Source of the DNA: an uncultured Collinsella sp.
GTDB taxonomy: Bacteria > Actinomycetota > Coriobacteriia > Coriobacteriales > Coriobacteriaceae
DNA length: 63,556 nt
NCBI GenBank assembly: GCA_900755005.1
Contig: CAAEEX010000093.1
Location: 1 to 63,556 of the forward strand
Reading direction: 5' to 3'
Part shown: positions 33,297 to 41,711 of the stretch, piece by piece
Layout of the letters: every line of letters starts with the position of its first letter
Numbering within the stretch: position 1 is the stretch's first letter
Made by a program: the position numbers and the translations under genes
The notes under the pieces: generated by a model
Database searches by the model: none
The model's input: only the letters and a program-made list of their open reading frames with translations
Told to the model about the DNA's origin: nothing

Positions 33297-33485
33297 AAGA
33301 CCACTTCCTCCAAGAGAAAGACCTTATTTCTCAAGAACCAGTGTGCCCCGCATCCATACGCCCAGCGTACCGCCACGGTAAGGGCTCTGTTAACTCGAAC
33401 GCACATAAAGAACGGGCGGCTTTACGTTGCCTAAAAGCTCAGTAAAGACGCCCGCCCATCATGTGCCAATTTTCCTTATGGCAGA

Positions 33486-34262
33486 TTACCAACCGGTATA
33501 GTAGTCGGTGGTTCCGGCGGCGCAGCCGGAGTCATAGACCTTGCAATCACCCTTGGAGCCCGTAAAGGTCGAGCCCTGGGCCATATCGCCCGCGGCAACA
33601 ACGTAATAGCCGTCGGAATCGCGCCAGAAGCCCTCAGAATCCTGAGTCCATTCGCCCGTGCGATAGTGATAAAGCACATTGCTGCTGTAATAGGTCTCGC
33701 GGCGCCCGTTGTAGTTATTGACACCCGCAGAGCGCGTCAGGCCCGATCCGTTCGCGTAGGACGCGGCAGACGCGTAGGACGGAGTGTAGCCGGCGTTGTA
33801 GTACGAAGCCTGGGCGGCCTCGGCAGCCTCTGCCTCGGCGGCAGCGGCCTCGAGCGCTTCGCGCTTGGCATTCTCAAGCGCAGTGCGCAGCTCATCGAGC
33901 TCGGTCGACTTCGCGTCGACCTCCCCCATCGTCAAAAGGCTGCCCGCACCATCGATACAACCCTGCAGCACAGCGCGCTCGTCATCGGTGGCATAGTCAC
34001 CATACATGTTTAGGATAATCTGAGCGCGCATCTCAAGGGAATCGCGCTTGGCCTCCATCGAGGCGTTCCACTCCTGCATGGAACCATAACCATCGCCGCG
34101 ATAATCAACGGGCTGTACCAGCGTCGTCTCGGACGGCGTAGATCCAACCGTATCGGACAGTGTTGCCGCGTGGGCATCAGTTGCGCCGGCGCCCGCCAAA
34201 AGCGCCACGGTCAGAGCGGCGGAAAGGGCGGCGGCTTTCGGTTTTCGTGAATCGATCCTCAT
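33486..34262 (-). CDS. Secreted protein with alanine-rich coiled coil and C-terminal cell-surface-type domain
   Basis: A 258-residue exported protein. The signal peptide (about residues 1-32) ends at DAHAA. The middle (about 60-150) is helical, with an Ala/Glu-rich coiled coil (EALEAAAAEAEAAEAAQ). The C-terminal stretch has EGFWRDSDGYYVVAAGDMAQ and ends in KVYDSGCAAGTTDYYTGW. Such tails occur in secreted, peptidoglycan-linked proteins of Coriobacteriia, possibly with one disulfide. The ATG at 34262 follows GGAGG at 11 bases. It is monocistronic, and function is unknown beyond export. Confidence 0.72.
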   Translation of the reverse strand: MRIDSRKPKAAALSAALTVALLAGAGATDAHAATLSDTVGSTPSETTLVQPVDYRGDGYGSMQEWNASMEAKRDSLEMRAQIILNMYGDYATDDERAVLQGCIDGAGSLLTMGEVDAKSTELDELRTALENAKREALEAAAAEAEAAEAAQASYYNAGYTPSYASAASYANGSGLTRSAGVNNYNGRRETYYSSNVLYHYRTGEWTQDSEGFWRDSDGYYVVAAGDMAQGSTFTGSKGDCKVYDSGCAAGTTDYYTGW

Positions 34263-34473
34263 GTAGCTGGAAACCTCCGTAGTGCGTTTTTGCTGCGTTT
34301 GAGCTGCGTGTGATTCGATCGCGCTGCATAGTACCTCGAGCAAATCGCGACCTGCGGTTTTACTCAAAAGGCGCACGTCAATTGCGTAAAACTCACATCC
34401 TCTCAACAGGAGTTTTCCACAACTCGAATGCATAAAGCATGCCAAAAACCCTGTAATAGCGCCCTTCCTATGC
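34263..34473. other. Gap upstream of the secreted-protein gene
   Basis: This 211-base stretch leads into the secreted-protein gene read leftward. It holds one loose inverted repeat (GTTTTAC and GTAAAAC, 22 apart, near 34356-34392) and no promoter that I can place with confidence. No gene is seen. Confidence 0.4.
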
Positions 34474-34514
34474 AAAAAAGGCGCCTGCGCAACCATTGCT
34501 TGCGCAGGCGCCTT
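34474..34514 (-). terminator. Rho-independent terminator after metY
   Basis: A 14-bp perfect stem AAGGCGCCTGCGCA / TGCGCAGGCGCCTT with a 9-base loop, followed on the minus strand by TTTTTT. Confidence 0.93.
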
Positions 34515-34574
34515 GAGCAGGCATTTTATGCAGTTATACCTATCGAGTCGCAAGGGGTCCTTGCACAAGTCGCC

Positions 34575-35885
34575 TTACTCGTCCAGCGCGGCGAAGGCCT
34601 GCTTCAGATCCCAAATGATGTCCTCGGCGTTCTCGGTACCGATGGAAAGACGGATCGTGGAGGGCGTGATGTTCTGCTCGGCGAGCTCCTCGGCAGAGAG
34701 CTGGGAGTGCGTGGTGGTAGCCGGGTGCACGACGAGCGACTTGACGTCGGCCACGTTGGCGAGCAGCGAGAACACCTGCAGATGATCGATGAACTTCCAA
34801 GCTGCCTCCTGGCCACCCTTAATCTCAAAGGTGAAGATCGACGCGCCACCGTTGGGGAAGTACTTCTGATAGAGCTCGTGATCGGGGTGCTCAGACAGGC
34901 TCGGGTGGTTCACCTTGGCGACATGGCTGTCACCAGCCAGGAACTCAACGACCTTCTTGGTGTTCTCGACATGACGGTCGACGCGCAGCGACAGAGTCTC
35001 GGTGCCCTGGAGCAGGACCCAGGCGTTGAACGGGCTGATGCAGGCGCCCTCGTCGCGCAGCAAGATGGCGCGGACATAGGTCGCGAAGGCAGCGGGACCG
35101 GCAGCCTCGGCAAACGAGACGCCATGGTAGGAGGGGTTGGGCTCGGCGATCTGCGCATACTTGCCGCTCGCCTTCCAGTCGAAGTTGCCGCCATCGACAA
35201 TCACGCCGCCCAGCGAAGTTCCGTGGCCGCCAATGAACTTAGTTGCGGAGTGGACAACGATGTTGGCGCCATGCTCCAGCGGACGGAACAGATACGGGGT
35301 GCCGAAAGTGTTGTCGACGACGACCGGCAAACCATGCCTCTTGGCGATCTCGGAGATGGCGTCGATGTTGGGAATGTCGGAATTGGGGTTGCCGAGCGTC
35401 TCGAGGTAGATGACCGTAGTGTTGTCCTTGATGGCACCCTCAACCTCTTCCAGGTTATGAGCATCGACAAACGTGGTCTCGACGCCAAACTGGGAGAGCG
35501 TATGCTCCAGCAGGTTGTAGGAGCCACCGTAGATGGTCTTCTGAGCCACCACGTGGTCACCAGCCTGGGCAAGAGCCTGCAGGGTATAGGTGATGGCAGC
35601 GGCACCGGAGGCGACGGCAAGACCGGCCACGCCACCCTCGAGCGCGGCGATACGGTCCTCAAAGACGCCCTGGGTGGAGTTGGTCAGACGGCCGTAGATG
35701 TTACCGGCGTCGGCAAGACCAAAGCGGTCGGCGGCGTGCTGGGAGTTGCGGAACACATAGCTCGTGGTCTGGTAGATAGGCACGGCGCGGGAGTCGGATG
35801 CGGGGTCGGCGCTCTCCTGGCCAACATGAAGCTGCAGGGTATCGAAACCAAAGGTGTGCTCGGGGTTGTTGATGAACTGGCTCAT
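34575..35885 (-). CDS. metY: O-acetylhomoserine sulfhydrylase (MetY-type)
   Basis: A 436-residue PLP enzyme of the Cys/Met metabolism family. It would make homocysteine from O-acetylhomoserine and sulfide. FGFDTLQLHVGQE is the family's N-terminus, YGRLTNSTQ lies at the substrate site, VVVDNTFGTP carries the PLP aspartate, and HSATKFIGGHG carries the PLP lysine. The length is typical of MetY rather than of cystathionine gamma-synthase (about 385). The ATG at 35885 follows AAGGAG. A 17-codon leader peptide with two cysteine codons lies upstream at 35948-36001. A LysR regulator gene is divergent. Confidence 0.93.
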   Translation of the reverse strand: MSQFINNPEHTFGFDTLQLHVGQESADPASDSRAVPIYQTTSYVFRNSQHAADRFGLADAGNIYGRLTNSTQGVFEDRIAALEGGVAGLAVASGAAAITYTLQALAQAGDHVVAQKTIYGGSYNLLEHTLSQFGVETTFVDAHNLEEVEGAIKDNTTVIYLETLGNPNSDIPNIDAISEIAKRHGLPVVVDNTFGTPYLFRPLEHGANIVVHSATKFIGGHGTSLGGVIVDGGNFDWKASGKYAQIAEPNPSYHGVSFAEAAGPAAFATYVRAILLRDEGACISPFNAWVLLQGTETLSLRVDRHVENTKKVVEFLAGDSHVAKVNHPSLSEHPDHELYQKYFPNGGASIFTFEIKGGQEAAWKFIDHLQVFSLLANVADVKSLVVHPATTTHSQLSAEELAEQNITPSTIRLSIGTENAEDIIWDLKQAFAALDE

Positions 35886-35947
35886 GATGATCTCCTTGAT
35901 CGAACGAAAGTAAATAAATAAGAGAAAAGTAAGTCGCTGTCTCCTGA

Positions 35948-36001
35948 TCACGCCAACGGGCGCAAACAGGAGCCCGGCATTCGTCTTGGCAAGCAGTTCA
36001 T
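35948..36001 (-). CDS. Candidate leader peptide ahead of metY (17 aa)
   Basis: The reading frame MNCLPRRMPGSCLRPLA starts with an ATG behind a very strong AAAAGGAGG site and ends 62 bases before metY. It carries cysteine at codons 3 and 12. Its end overlaps a two-part hairpin (CTCCTG with CAGGAG, enclosing CGCC with GGCG). Ribosome stalling on cysteine codons could shift this fold, as in cysteine-responsive attenuators of other actinobacteria. This is an inference from layout. Confidence 0.5.
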   Translation of the reverse strand: MNCLPRRMPGSCLRPLA

Positions 36002-36070
36002 ATGCGGTCCTCCTTTTGACATCCCGGTTCCGTGGTCGGCTTAATTACCTACCGCCTTTGTGTGTTTTGA

Positions 36071-36099
36071 ATAGTACGAGCATTGTTTAGCTCGGTCAA
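36071..36099 (-). promoter_or_regulatory. metY promoter with a dyad in the spacer
   Basis: TTGACC (36094-36099) and TACTAT (36071-36076) on the minus strand, 17 apart. GAGC-N8-GCTC (36078-36093) fills the spacer and may be bound by the divergent LysR protein. Confidence 0.6.
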
Positions 36100-36160
36100 T
36101 CACTTAAAAGCGCTAACCTGTTATCGGTTTTTTAGATAGCTATCGAAAGGACGGGCACCG

Positions 36161-37099
36161 ATGACCCTCCAGCAGCTTCGTTTTCTTATCGCCGTGGCAG
36201 AGTCCGGCTCAATCAACGCCGCAGCTCAGCGCCTCTATACCGCTCAGTCCAACATCTCAAACGCCGTCAAAAGCCTGGAACAGGAGCTCCACCTGGAGAT
36301 CTTTACGCGCTCCAGCCGCGGCGTCACGCTCACCAACGACGGCACCGAGCTTTTGGGCTATGCGCGCCAGGTCGTAGAGCAGGCCGACATGCTCGAGGCG
36401 CGCTACGAGGACGGCGGCACCCCGCAAGCCCGCCTCGCCATCTCCGCCCAGCACTACGCCTTTTCGGTCGAGGCCTTTGTCAACGTGGTCGAGCGCTGCC
36501 GCGACAGCAGGTTCGAGTTCATCATGCGCGAGACCACCACATCGCAGATCATCGATGACGTCCGCGCGTTTCGCAGCGACATCGGCATCCTCTATCTGGA
36601 CGACTTTAACGTCCGCGTTCTGCAGAAGGCTTTTGCCGATGCGCGCGCGAGCTTCCATCCCCTATTCGACGCGACGGTCCACGTCTTCGTTAGCGAGCGC
36701 CACCCGCTTGCCCGTCGCCCGCAGTTGTCCCTTGCCGACCTTACGCCCTACACCCGCTACAGCTTTGAGCAGGGCACCTCGAACTCCTTCTATTACGCCG
36801 AGGAACCGTTTAGCTACATCCCCTGTGACCGCAACATTCGAGTCTCTGACCGCGGAACGCTCACCAACCTACTGATCACCTCGAACGGCTACACCTTGTC
36901 GACCGGTGTCCTCTCCAACGAAATGCAATGGGGCATGGCATCGATCCCACTGGCAGACGCCCCGACGATGCACGTAGGCTATATCATGCACGACGAGCGC
37001 AAGCCCTCCCCCCTGTTGCAGCAATACCTCGACGAGCTCGACCGCATCATCCGCGAAAGCCAACCTTCGGGCAACGAGGTAGAAGCGGTGGAACACTAG
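36161..37099 (+). CDS. LysR-family transcriptional regulator
   Basis: A 312-residue LysR regulator. The helix-turn-helix is at residues 3-60 (LQQLRFLIAVAESGSINAAA, ISNAVKSLEQEL) and the periplasmic-binding-like effector domain at 90-295. It is divergent from metY with a 275-base gap holding the metY promoter and leader, so sulfur metabolism is the probable regulon, in the style of CysB, CysL or MetR. The effector is unknown; O-acetylhomoserine or O-acetylserine would fit. The ATG at 36161 follows GAAAGGACGGGCACCG. Confidence 0.88.
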   Translation: MTLQQLRFLIAVAESGSINAAAQRLYTAQSNISNAVKSLEQELHLEIFTRSSRGVTLTNDGTELLGYARQVVEQADMLEARYEDGGTPQARLAISAQHYAFSVEAFVNVVERCRDSRFEFIMRETTTSQIIDDVRAFRSDIGILYLDDFNVRVLQKAFADARASFHPLFDATVHVFVSERHPLARRPQLSLADLTPYTRYSFEQGTSNSFYYAEEPFSYIPCDRNIRVSDRGTLTNLLITSNGYTLSTGVLSNEMQWGMASIPLADAPTMHVGYIMHDERKPSPLLQQYLDELDRIIRESQPSGNEVEAVEH

Positions 37100-37162
37100 C
37101 CCTCAACGAACGTGGCGCTACAATGGACACCCACGAGAGAGGCACCCAGCGAAAGGAACCAT

Positions 37163-37648
37163 GTGAAGGTCATCATCTATACCGACGGCTCGGCCCGATC
37201 AAACCCGGGGCGCGGTGGCTACGGCGCCGTGCTCAAATACACCAACCCCGCCGGCAAGACTTTCACCTCCGAGCTTTCGCGCGGTTACGCCAAGACCACC
37301 AACAACCGCATGGAGCTCATGGCCGTCATCGTGGCGCTCGAGGCGCTCAACCGCCCCTGCGAGGTCGAGGTTCATTCCGACTCGCAGTACGTCGTCAACG
37401 CCTTTAACAAGCACTGGATCGACGGCTGGAAAAAGCGCGGCTGGAAAACCGCCAACAAGCAGCCCGTCAAGAACCGCGACCTGTGGGAGCGTCTACTCAC
37501 CGCAAAGAGCAAGCATAAGGTGGAGTTTATCTGGGTTAAGGGCCACGCCGGCCACGAGCTCAATGAGCGCTGTGACGAGCTCGCTACCACGGCGGCAGAC
37601 GGCGCCAACCTCGATATCGACGCCGGCTTTAACGAGAGCGACCTGTAA
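37163..37648 (+). CDS. rnhA: Ribonuclease HI
   Basis: The 161-residue enzyme degrades the RNA strand of RNA-DNA hybrids. The four acidic residues are visible: YTDGSARSNPG, NRMELMAVIVALEAL, VHSDSQYVVNAF and the late ELNERCDELAT. The WIDGWKKRGWKTA basic handle is present. The start is GTG at 37163, with AAAGGAACC upstream; the longer frame from 37112 lacks a site, and the ATG at 37161 is out of frame. It is full length. Confidence 0.94.
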   Translation: MKVIIYTDGSARSNPGRGGYGAVLKYTNPAGKTFTSELSRGYAKTTNNRMELMAVIVALEALNRPCEVEVHSDSQYVVNAFNKHWIDGWKKRGWKTANKQPVKNRDLWERLLTAKSKHKVEFIWVKGHAGHELNERCDELATTAADGANLDIDAGFNESDL

Positions 37649-37722
37649 CAGCGTTTTCGCGCGCTTCCCGTGCCCCCACGCGCTACACTCATCCTGTAGA
37701 CCAAACAACGCAAGGGGGACGT

Positions 37723-38829
37723 ATGTTGCGCATCGCGACCATCGGCACATCCATGATTACCGACGACTTTATCCAGGTCGTCAACGCCAACGACCAAGCC
37801 GCGTTTGTGGGCACGCTTTCACGCGACGCCAATCGCGGTACTGCCTTTACCGCCGAGCGCGGTGGCGAGCGAAACTTTACGTCACTCGAAGAGCTCGCGT
37901 CCGCCGACGACGTCGATGCCGTCTACATCGGCAGCCCCAATGCACTCCATCACGAGCAGGCGCTCGCCTGCATCGCCGGCGGTAAGCACGTTATCGTCGA
38001 AAAGCCCTTCTGCGCCACCGAGGCGCAAGCGCTCGAGGTCTTCCAGGCTGCCGAGGCAGCTGGCGTCGTGGCCCTCGAGGCCATGCGCCCGCTTCACGAC
38101 CCCGCTTTCCACGCCATCGAGGACGCCCTGGGCGAGATCGCCCCCATCCGCCGCGCCTCATTGCGCTTTGGCAAATATTCCTCGCGCTACAACGAGATTC
38201 TCGCGGGACGCGCCACCAATATCTTCGACTGCAATATGGCATCGGGTTCCCTCATGGACATTGGCGTCTACACCGTCGAGCCCATGGTCGAGATTTTCGG
38301 CATGCCCTCCGGCCTTACGAGCATGACTACTCTACTCGACCCCACCACGCGACAGCTCACGCACGGCCCCATCGACGGCTGCGGTTCCATCCTCGCCAGC
38401 TACGGCGGTGGCCGGATCTCCGTCGAGCTCGCGCACTCCAAAATTACGAATGACCTGCTGCCCTCGCAAATCGAAGGCGAGCGTGGCACTATCCAGATCG
38501 ACCATCTGTCCACGCCCCGCAACGTCCGCATCGACTATCGCGGCGACGTCGTACGCGGCTCGGCGACCGAGGCACCGCGCGAACAGGGCGACAACGGCCG
38601 CGTGCTCGACCTGCCCAAATCGAGCAACACTATGGAATACGAACTCACAGACTTTATCACCGCCATCGGCGGCATCGATAACGTTAAGGAAGAGATTTGG
38701 GAGACCCCGGCGGGACGCCATGAGCTTGGCCACTACCGCGATGTCACACTCGTCTCACTGCGCATCATGGATGCCGTGCGCCAGCAGGCCGGCATAACCT
38801 TCCCGGCCGACGCAGGCAAGCAGGCATAG
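37723..38829 (+). CDS. Gfo/Idh/MocA-family oxidoreductase (second)
   Basis: A 368-residue NAD(P)-dependent dehydrogenase. The cofactor motif GTSMITDDF is near residue 8, VYIGSPNALHHEQAL follows, VEKPFC carries the catalytic lysine, and SLMDIGVYTVEPM lies in the C-terminal domain. It differs from the 28711 gene and is not a recent duplicate. GGGGGACGT precedes the ATG. The acylphosphatase gene begins two bases after its stop codon, so the two are coupled. Substrate unknown. Confidence 0.85.
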   Translation: MLRIATIGTSMITDDFIQVVNANDQAAFVGTLSRDANRGTAFTAERGGERNFTSLEELASADDVDAVYIGSPNALHHEQALACIAGGKHVIVEKPFCATEAQALEVFQAAEAAGVVALEAMRPLHDPAFHAIEDALGEIAPIRRASLRFGKYSSRYNEILAGRATNIFDCNMASGSLMDIGVYTVEPMVEIFGMPSGLTSMTTLLDPTTRQLTHGPIDGCGSILASYGGGRISVELAHSKITNDLLPSQIEGERGTIQIDHLSTPRNVRIDYRGDVVRGSATEAPREQGDNGRVLDLPKSSNTMEYELTDFITAIGGIDNVKEEIWETPAGRHELGHYRDVTLVSLRIMDAVRQQAGITFPADAGKQA

Positions 38830-38831
38830 CG

Positions 38832-39242
38832 ATGGGCCTCTTCGATACGTTCTTCTCCAGCGTCACCGGCGGCAGTCGAGAGCCTCAAAAACCATCAAAC
38901 GTCGAGCTCGAGCTGCGCCGCAGGCTTACTGTGCTCGCAAGCGACGGGGCCACTCAAGACACTCCCCTGCGCTATTTCCTGCGCTGGGCGGGGCAAGTCC
39001 AGGGCGTTGGCTTTCGCTTTACCAACACCAACCTCGCGCAGGCACGCGCGCTCACCGGCTGGGTGCGTAACATGGAAGACGGCTCTGTCGAGACGGAGAT
39101 ACAGGGAGCTCCGGCAAATATCCTATCTCATCTCGAAGCGCTTCATGCCTCCTACGAGCGCATGGGAACGCGTTTTCGCCTCGTAGACGCCCAGGCCCGA
39201 GCCCCACTTACCAATGAAGACGGTTTCACGCCCCGTTATTAG
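38832..39242 (+). CDS. Acylphosphatase-domain protein
   Basis: A 136-residue protein. The acylphosphatase fold lies at about residues 48-136: AGQVQGVGFRFTN with the catalytic arginine, GWVRNMEDGSVETEIQG with the catalytic asparagine. It would hydrolyse acyl phosphates. An N-terminal extension of about 45 residues has no clear family; the plain enzyme is about 92 residues. It follows the oxidoreductase gene by two bases. Acyl phosphates are made by Ptb elsewhere in the window, but no direct link is seen. Confidence 0.85.
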   Translation: MGLFDTFFSSVTGGSREPQKPSNVELELRRRLTVLASDGATQDTPLRYFLRWAGQVQGVGFRFTNTNLAQARALTGWVRNMEDGSVETEIQGAPANILSHLEALHASYERMGTRFRLVDAQARAPLTNEDGFTPRY

Positions 39243-39303
39243 TATTGTGTGCTAAATACGGTATCATTTACCTACGACCGTTGATAGAAAAGAGGCGAGG
39301 CGC

Positions 39304-39684
39304 ATGGCGGTGCAAAGAAGGAATACCAAACAGCGAAAGCTGGTTCTTGACGCCGTGCGCCAAAGCTATAACCATCCCACCGCCGACGAAATCTACAACG
39401 CCGTGCGCGAACAGGATGACAAGATCAGCCGCGGCACGGTCTACCGCAACCTCAATCTCCTGGCCGATGCCGGAGAAATCCTCTCGATCAAGACGCCGGG
39501 CGGGAGTCGCTTCGATCGCACCATCGAGCCGCACGCACATATCATCTGCACCTCATGCAGCCGCGTCATCGACGTACCGCTCCCCTTCGATGCCCAGCTC
39601 GACGCCAAAGCGTCCGAGCAAATCGGCTGGCACGTCACGTCGCACTACACCATCTTCGAAGGTCTCTGCCCCGACTGCCGGTAG
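39304..39684 (+). CDS. Fur-family regulator (PerR-like)
   Basis: A 126-residue metalloregulator. The winged helix is RKLVLDAVRQSYNHPTADE and SRGTVYRNLNLLADAGEI, and the dimer domain has HAHIICTSC and a final CPDC, a four-cysteine zinc site as in PerR and Fur. The helix-wing match favours PerR (peroxide sensing) in an anaerobe. The ATG at 39304 follows AGAGGCGAGGCGC. No palindromic Fur or PerR box is seen in its short upstream region. Confidence 0.87.
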   Translation: MAVQRRNTKQRKLVLDAVRQSYNHPTADEIYNAVREQDDKISRGTVYRNLNLLADAGEILSIKTPGGSRFDRTIEPHAHIICTSCSRVIDVPLPFDAQLDAKASEQIGWHVTSHYTIFEGLCPDCR

Positions 39685-39699
39685 ATGTTTGGGATATGC

Positions 39700-40497
39700 C
39701 TACTCGGCAAGCAGGCGACGCAGCTCTTCTTCGACCGTGCGCACGTAACGGACGCGGTCGTTGATGTCGCGCATGGTGGGGTTGCAGTTCTCCATCAGAT
39801 AGGGATGGCCCACGACGTTGAGCATGTCACGATCGTTTTCGTTATCGCCAAACGCCATCATCTCATCGGGCGAAATACCCAAGACACGACCGTAATCGGC
39901 AAGCGCGGAACCCTTACCCGAATCAAAGCCGATAAAGTCCGTCCATTCGGTTCCCGATGTCATGACATCGACTCGATCGCTAAAGTGGCGCTCGAAATAC
40001 TCCAACGCCGCCGGCTGCTCCGCCTCGGGCGTCTGGAAGGCAATCTTAATGACGGCCTCGTCGATGTCCTCGGGACGGTCGACCACCGCCACATCGCAGT
40101 GGACCTCATAACGCAGGTGGTCAACAAACGCATCGTTGCCGCTCATGGTGTAGAGGTGTCCCTCGCACGAAAGGGTCACGTCGGCATGGGGGTACGCAAC
40201 CACGGCATTCGCGATATCCATGGCCAGGCCACGCTCCATAGAACGCTTGACCACGGCACGCCCCTCGCTCATGACCAGGGCTCCGTTTTCGCATACATAG
40301 GCGAGTTCATCGGCCACCGGGGCAAACAGGTAGCGCAGGCTCGCGTATTGGCGACCGCTCGCCGGCATAAACACGATACCGCGACGATGCAGCTCATCGA
40401 TAAGCTCAAAGGCCTCGGAACGCGGCTCGCGCTCCCCCGGATGCAGCAACGTGCCGTCCAAATCGCATGCAATCAGCTTGATTCCCTCAAGACCCAT
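39700..40497 (-). CDS. Cof-type HAD-IIB phosphatase (second)
   Basis: A 265-residue HAD phosphatase. Motif I is ACDLDGTLLHPGE, motif II MPASGRQYA, and the late MAFGDNENDRDMLN carries metal aspartates. It has a C2B cap in the middle and resembles the 16908 gene in type but not closely. The substrate is probably a sugar phosphate. It converges with the Fur-family gene, 15 bases apart. Confidence 0.87.
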   Translation of the reverse strand: MGLEGIKLIACDLDGTLLHPGEREPRSEAFELIDELHRRGIVFMPASGRQYASLRYLFAPVADELAYVCENGALVMSEGRAVVKRSMERGLAMDIANAVVAYPHADVTLSCEGHLYTMSGNDAFVDHLRYEVHCDVAVVDRPEDIDEAVIKIAFQTPEAEQPAALEYFERHFSDRVDVMTSGTEWTDFIGFDSGKGSALADYGRVLGISPDEMMAFGDNENDRDMLNVVGHPYLMENCNPTMRDINDRVRYVRTVEEELRRLLAE

Positions 40498-40580
40498 ATG
40501 CTTCCCCCAAAGCCTCCTATCAACAGCAAGACGGACCTTGATCGGTCACCCCTCAAAGCCCGTCTTGCGCATACGCGCGC

Positions 40581-41159
40581 TTAGTCGCGCGTCTTTTTAA
40601 CGATGGTAAAGTCCGGAGCCATGCTCACGACAACATCGGCCGCGCTCGACGCAAAGCGTCGACCCGCATCGAGCTCGTACGAAACAATCGAGATTCGAGC
40701 TCCCTCGACACCGCGAAGCATACGGCCCAAAACCGGCTGCACCGGCGTATACATGCGCACGGTATGCTCATCCGAGTCACCCCGGAAGAGCGGCGCATGC
40801 ATGTTGCCGATCTCCCAGCACGCATGCGCGAGCGCAATCGGATCCATGCGGTCGACTTCGACCAGATAGACCTCGGCGCTGCGCAGGCGCACGACAACCG
40901 CCACGGGCACCATACCCGAACGGTCAATGGCGAGCACGTCGCCATCGGCAAGACGACCGCCGTCGGCAGTATCCAACCGAACATCGATCGTGCGCCCCAG
41001 CTCCGTCACGCCCACAAACGCGCATGCATCAGCCTGGTCCCAATCGAGCAACAGCTCGTCAACTTCAAAGACACCGCCCAGCTCCCGGCGAAGCAGGAGT
41101 TCATAGGACGGATCGTTGAGATTTCCCAAGCATGTCGTCAAAACCAAGCGTTCAGGCAT
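40581..41159 (-). CDS. UreE-like nickel metallochaperone domain protein
   Basis: A 192-residue protein whose C-terminal part (DPIALAHACWEIGNMHAPLF, then a later MLRGVEGARISI) follows the UreE C-terminal ferredoxin-like domain, with an N-terminal beta domain before it. Classic UreE delivers nickel to urease, but no urease genes are here, and the histidine-rich tail is absent. It is read 3 bases after a SlyD-type gene, another protein family with a nickel role. Together they may serve a nickel enzyme encoded elsewhere. The assignment is by motif and is moderate. Confidence 0.65.
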   Translation of the reverse strand: MPERLVLTTCLGNLNDPSYELLLRRELGGVFEVDELLLDWDQADACAFVGVTELGRTIDVRLDTADGGRLADGDVLAIDRSGMVPVAVVVRLRSAEVYLVEVDRMDPIALAHACWEIGNMHAPLFRGDSDEHTVRMYTPVQPVLGRMLRGVEGARISIVSYELDAGRRFASSAADVVVSMAPDFTIVKKTRD

Positions 41160-41162
41160 ACT

Positions 41163-41591
41163 CTAGTCCTCGACCTCGACGAGCTCGATATCAAAGTTGA
41201 GATCCTTGCCGGCGAGCTCGTGGTTGGCGTCGAGCGTCACGGCCTCGGGCGTCACGTCTATGACCACGGCGGGGACGGGCATGCCGCTCGGCGTGGACAG
41301 GAAGAGCTTCATGCCCTTCTCGATCTGCTCGATATTGGGGACCTGCTCAGCCGGGAAGGTCAGGACCATCTCGGGATTGTGCTCGCCGTAGGCATCGGCA
41401 GCGGGAATGTGCACGGTCTTCTTCTCGCCCACCTGCATGTCGACAACAGCGGCGTCGAAGCCCTTGATCATCTGACCGGCGCCGCAGGTGAACTCCAGCG
41501 GCTCGCCGCGATCGTAAGAGCTATCGAACTGCGTGCCGTCGTCGAGCGTGCCACGATAATGGGTCTTGACCTTCTTGCCCTGGTTGGACAT
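41163..41591 (-). CDS. SlyD-type FKBP peptidyl-prolyl isomerase
   Basis: A 142-residue folding catalyst. The FKBP core (KVKTHYRGTLDDGTQFDSS, GAGQMIKGFDAAVVDMQVGE) is interrupted by the insert-in-flap domain (about residues 65-125), as in SlyD. The histidine-rich nickel tail of E. coli SlyD is missing. The ATG at 41591 follows GGAGGTTACC. The downstream UreE-like gene is 3 bases away, so they are one unit. Confidence 0.88.
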   Translation of the reverse strand: MSNQGKKVKTHYRGTLDDGTQFDSSYDRGEPLEFTCGAGQMIKGFDAAVVDMQVGEKKTVHIPAADAYGEHNPEMVLTFPAEQVPNIEQIEKGMKLFLSTPSGMPVPAVVIDVTPEAVTLDANHELAGKDLNFDIELVEVED

Positions 41592-41711
41592 GGTAACCTC
41601 CGTGATAAGGGCGGCGCACAACGCGGGCCGCCATGAACATATGGCGCTAACTATACCCTAGTCATACAATTCAAAGACAGTTTGCAAAGAAACGCTGCAA
41701 CCGGAGGAACC

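Noticed and set aside
34428..35921. 497-codon open frame on the plus strand
   Set aside because: Antisense to metY and its terminator.
35886..36160. SAM riboswitch ahead of metY
   Set aside because: I looked for the core junction elements of the SAM riboswitch classes and did not find them; the leader peptide explains the layout better.
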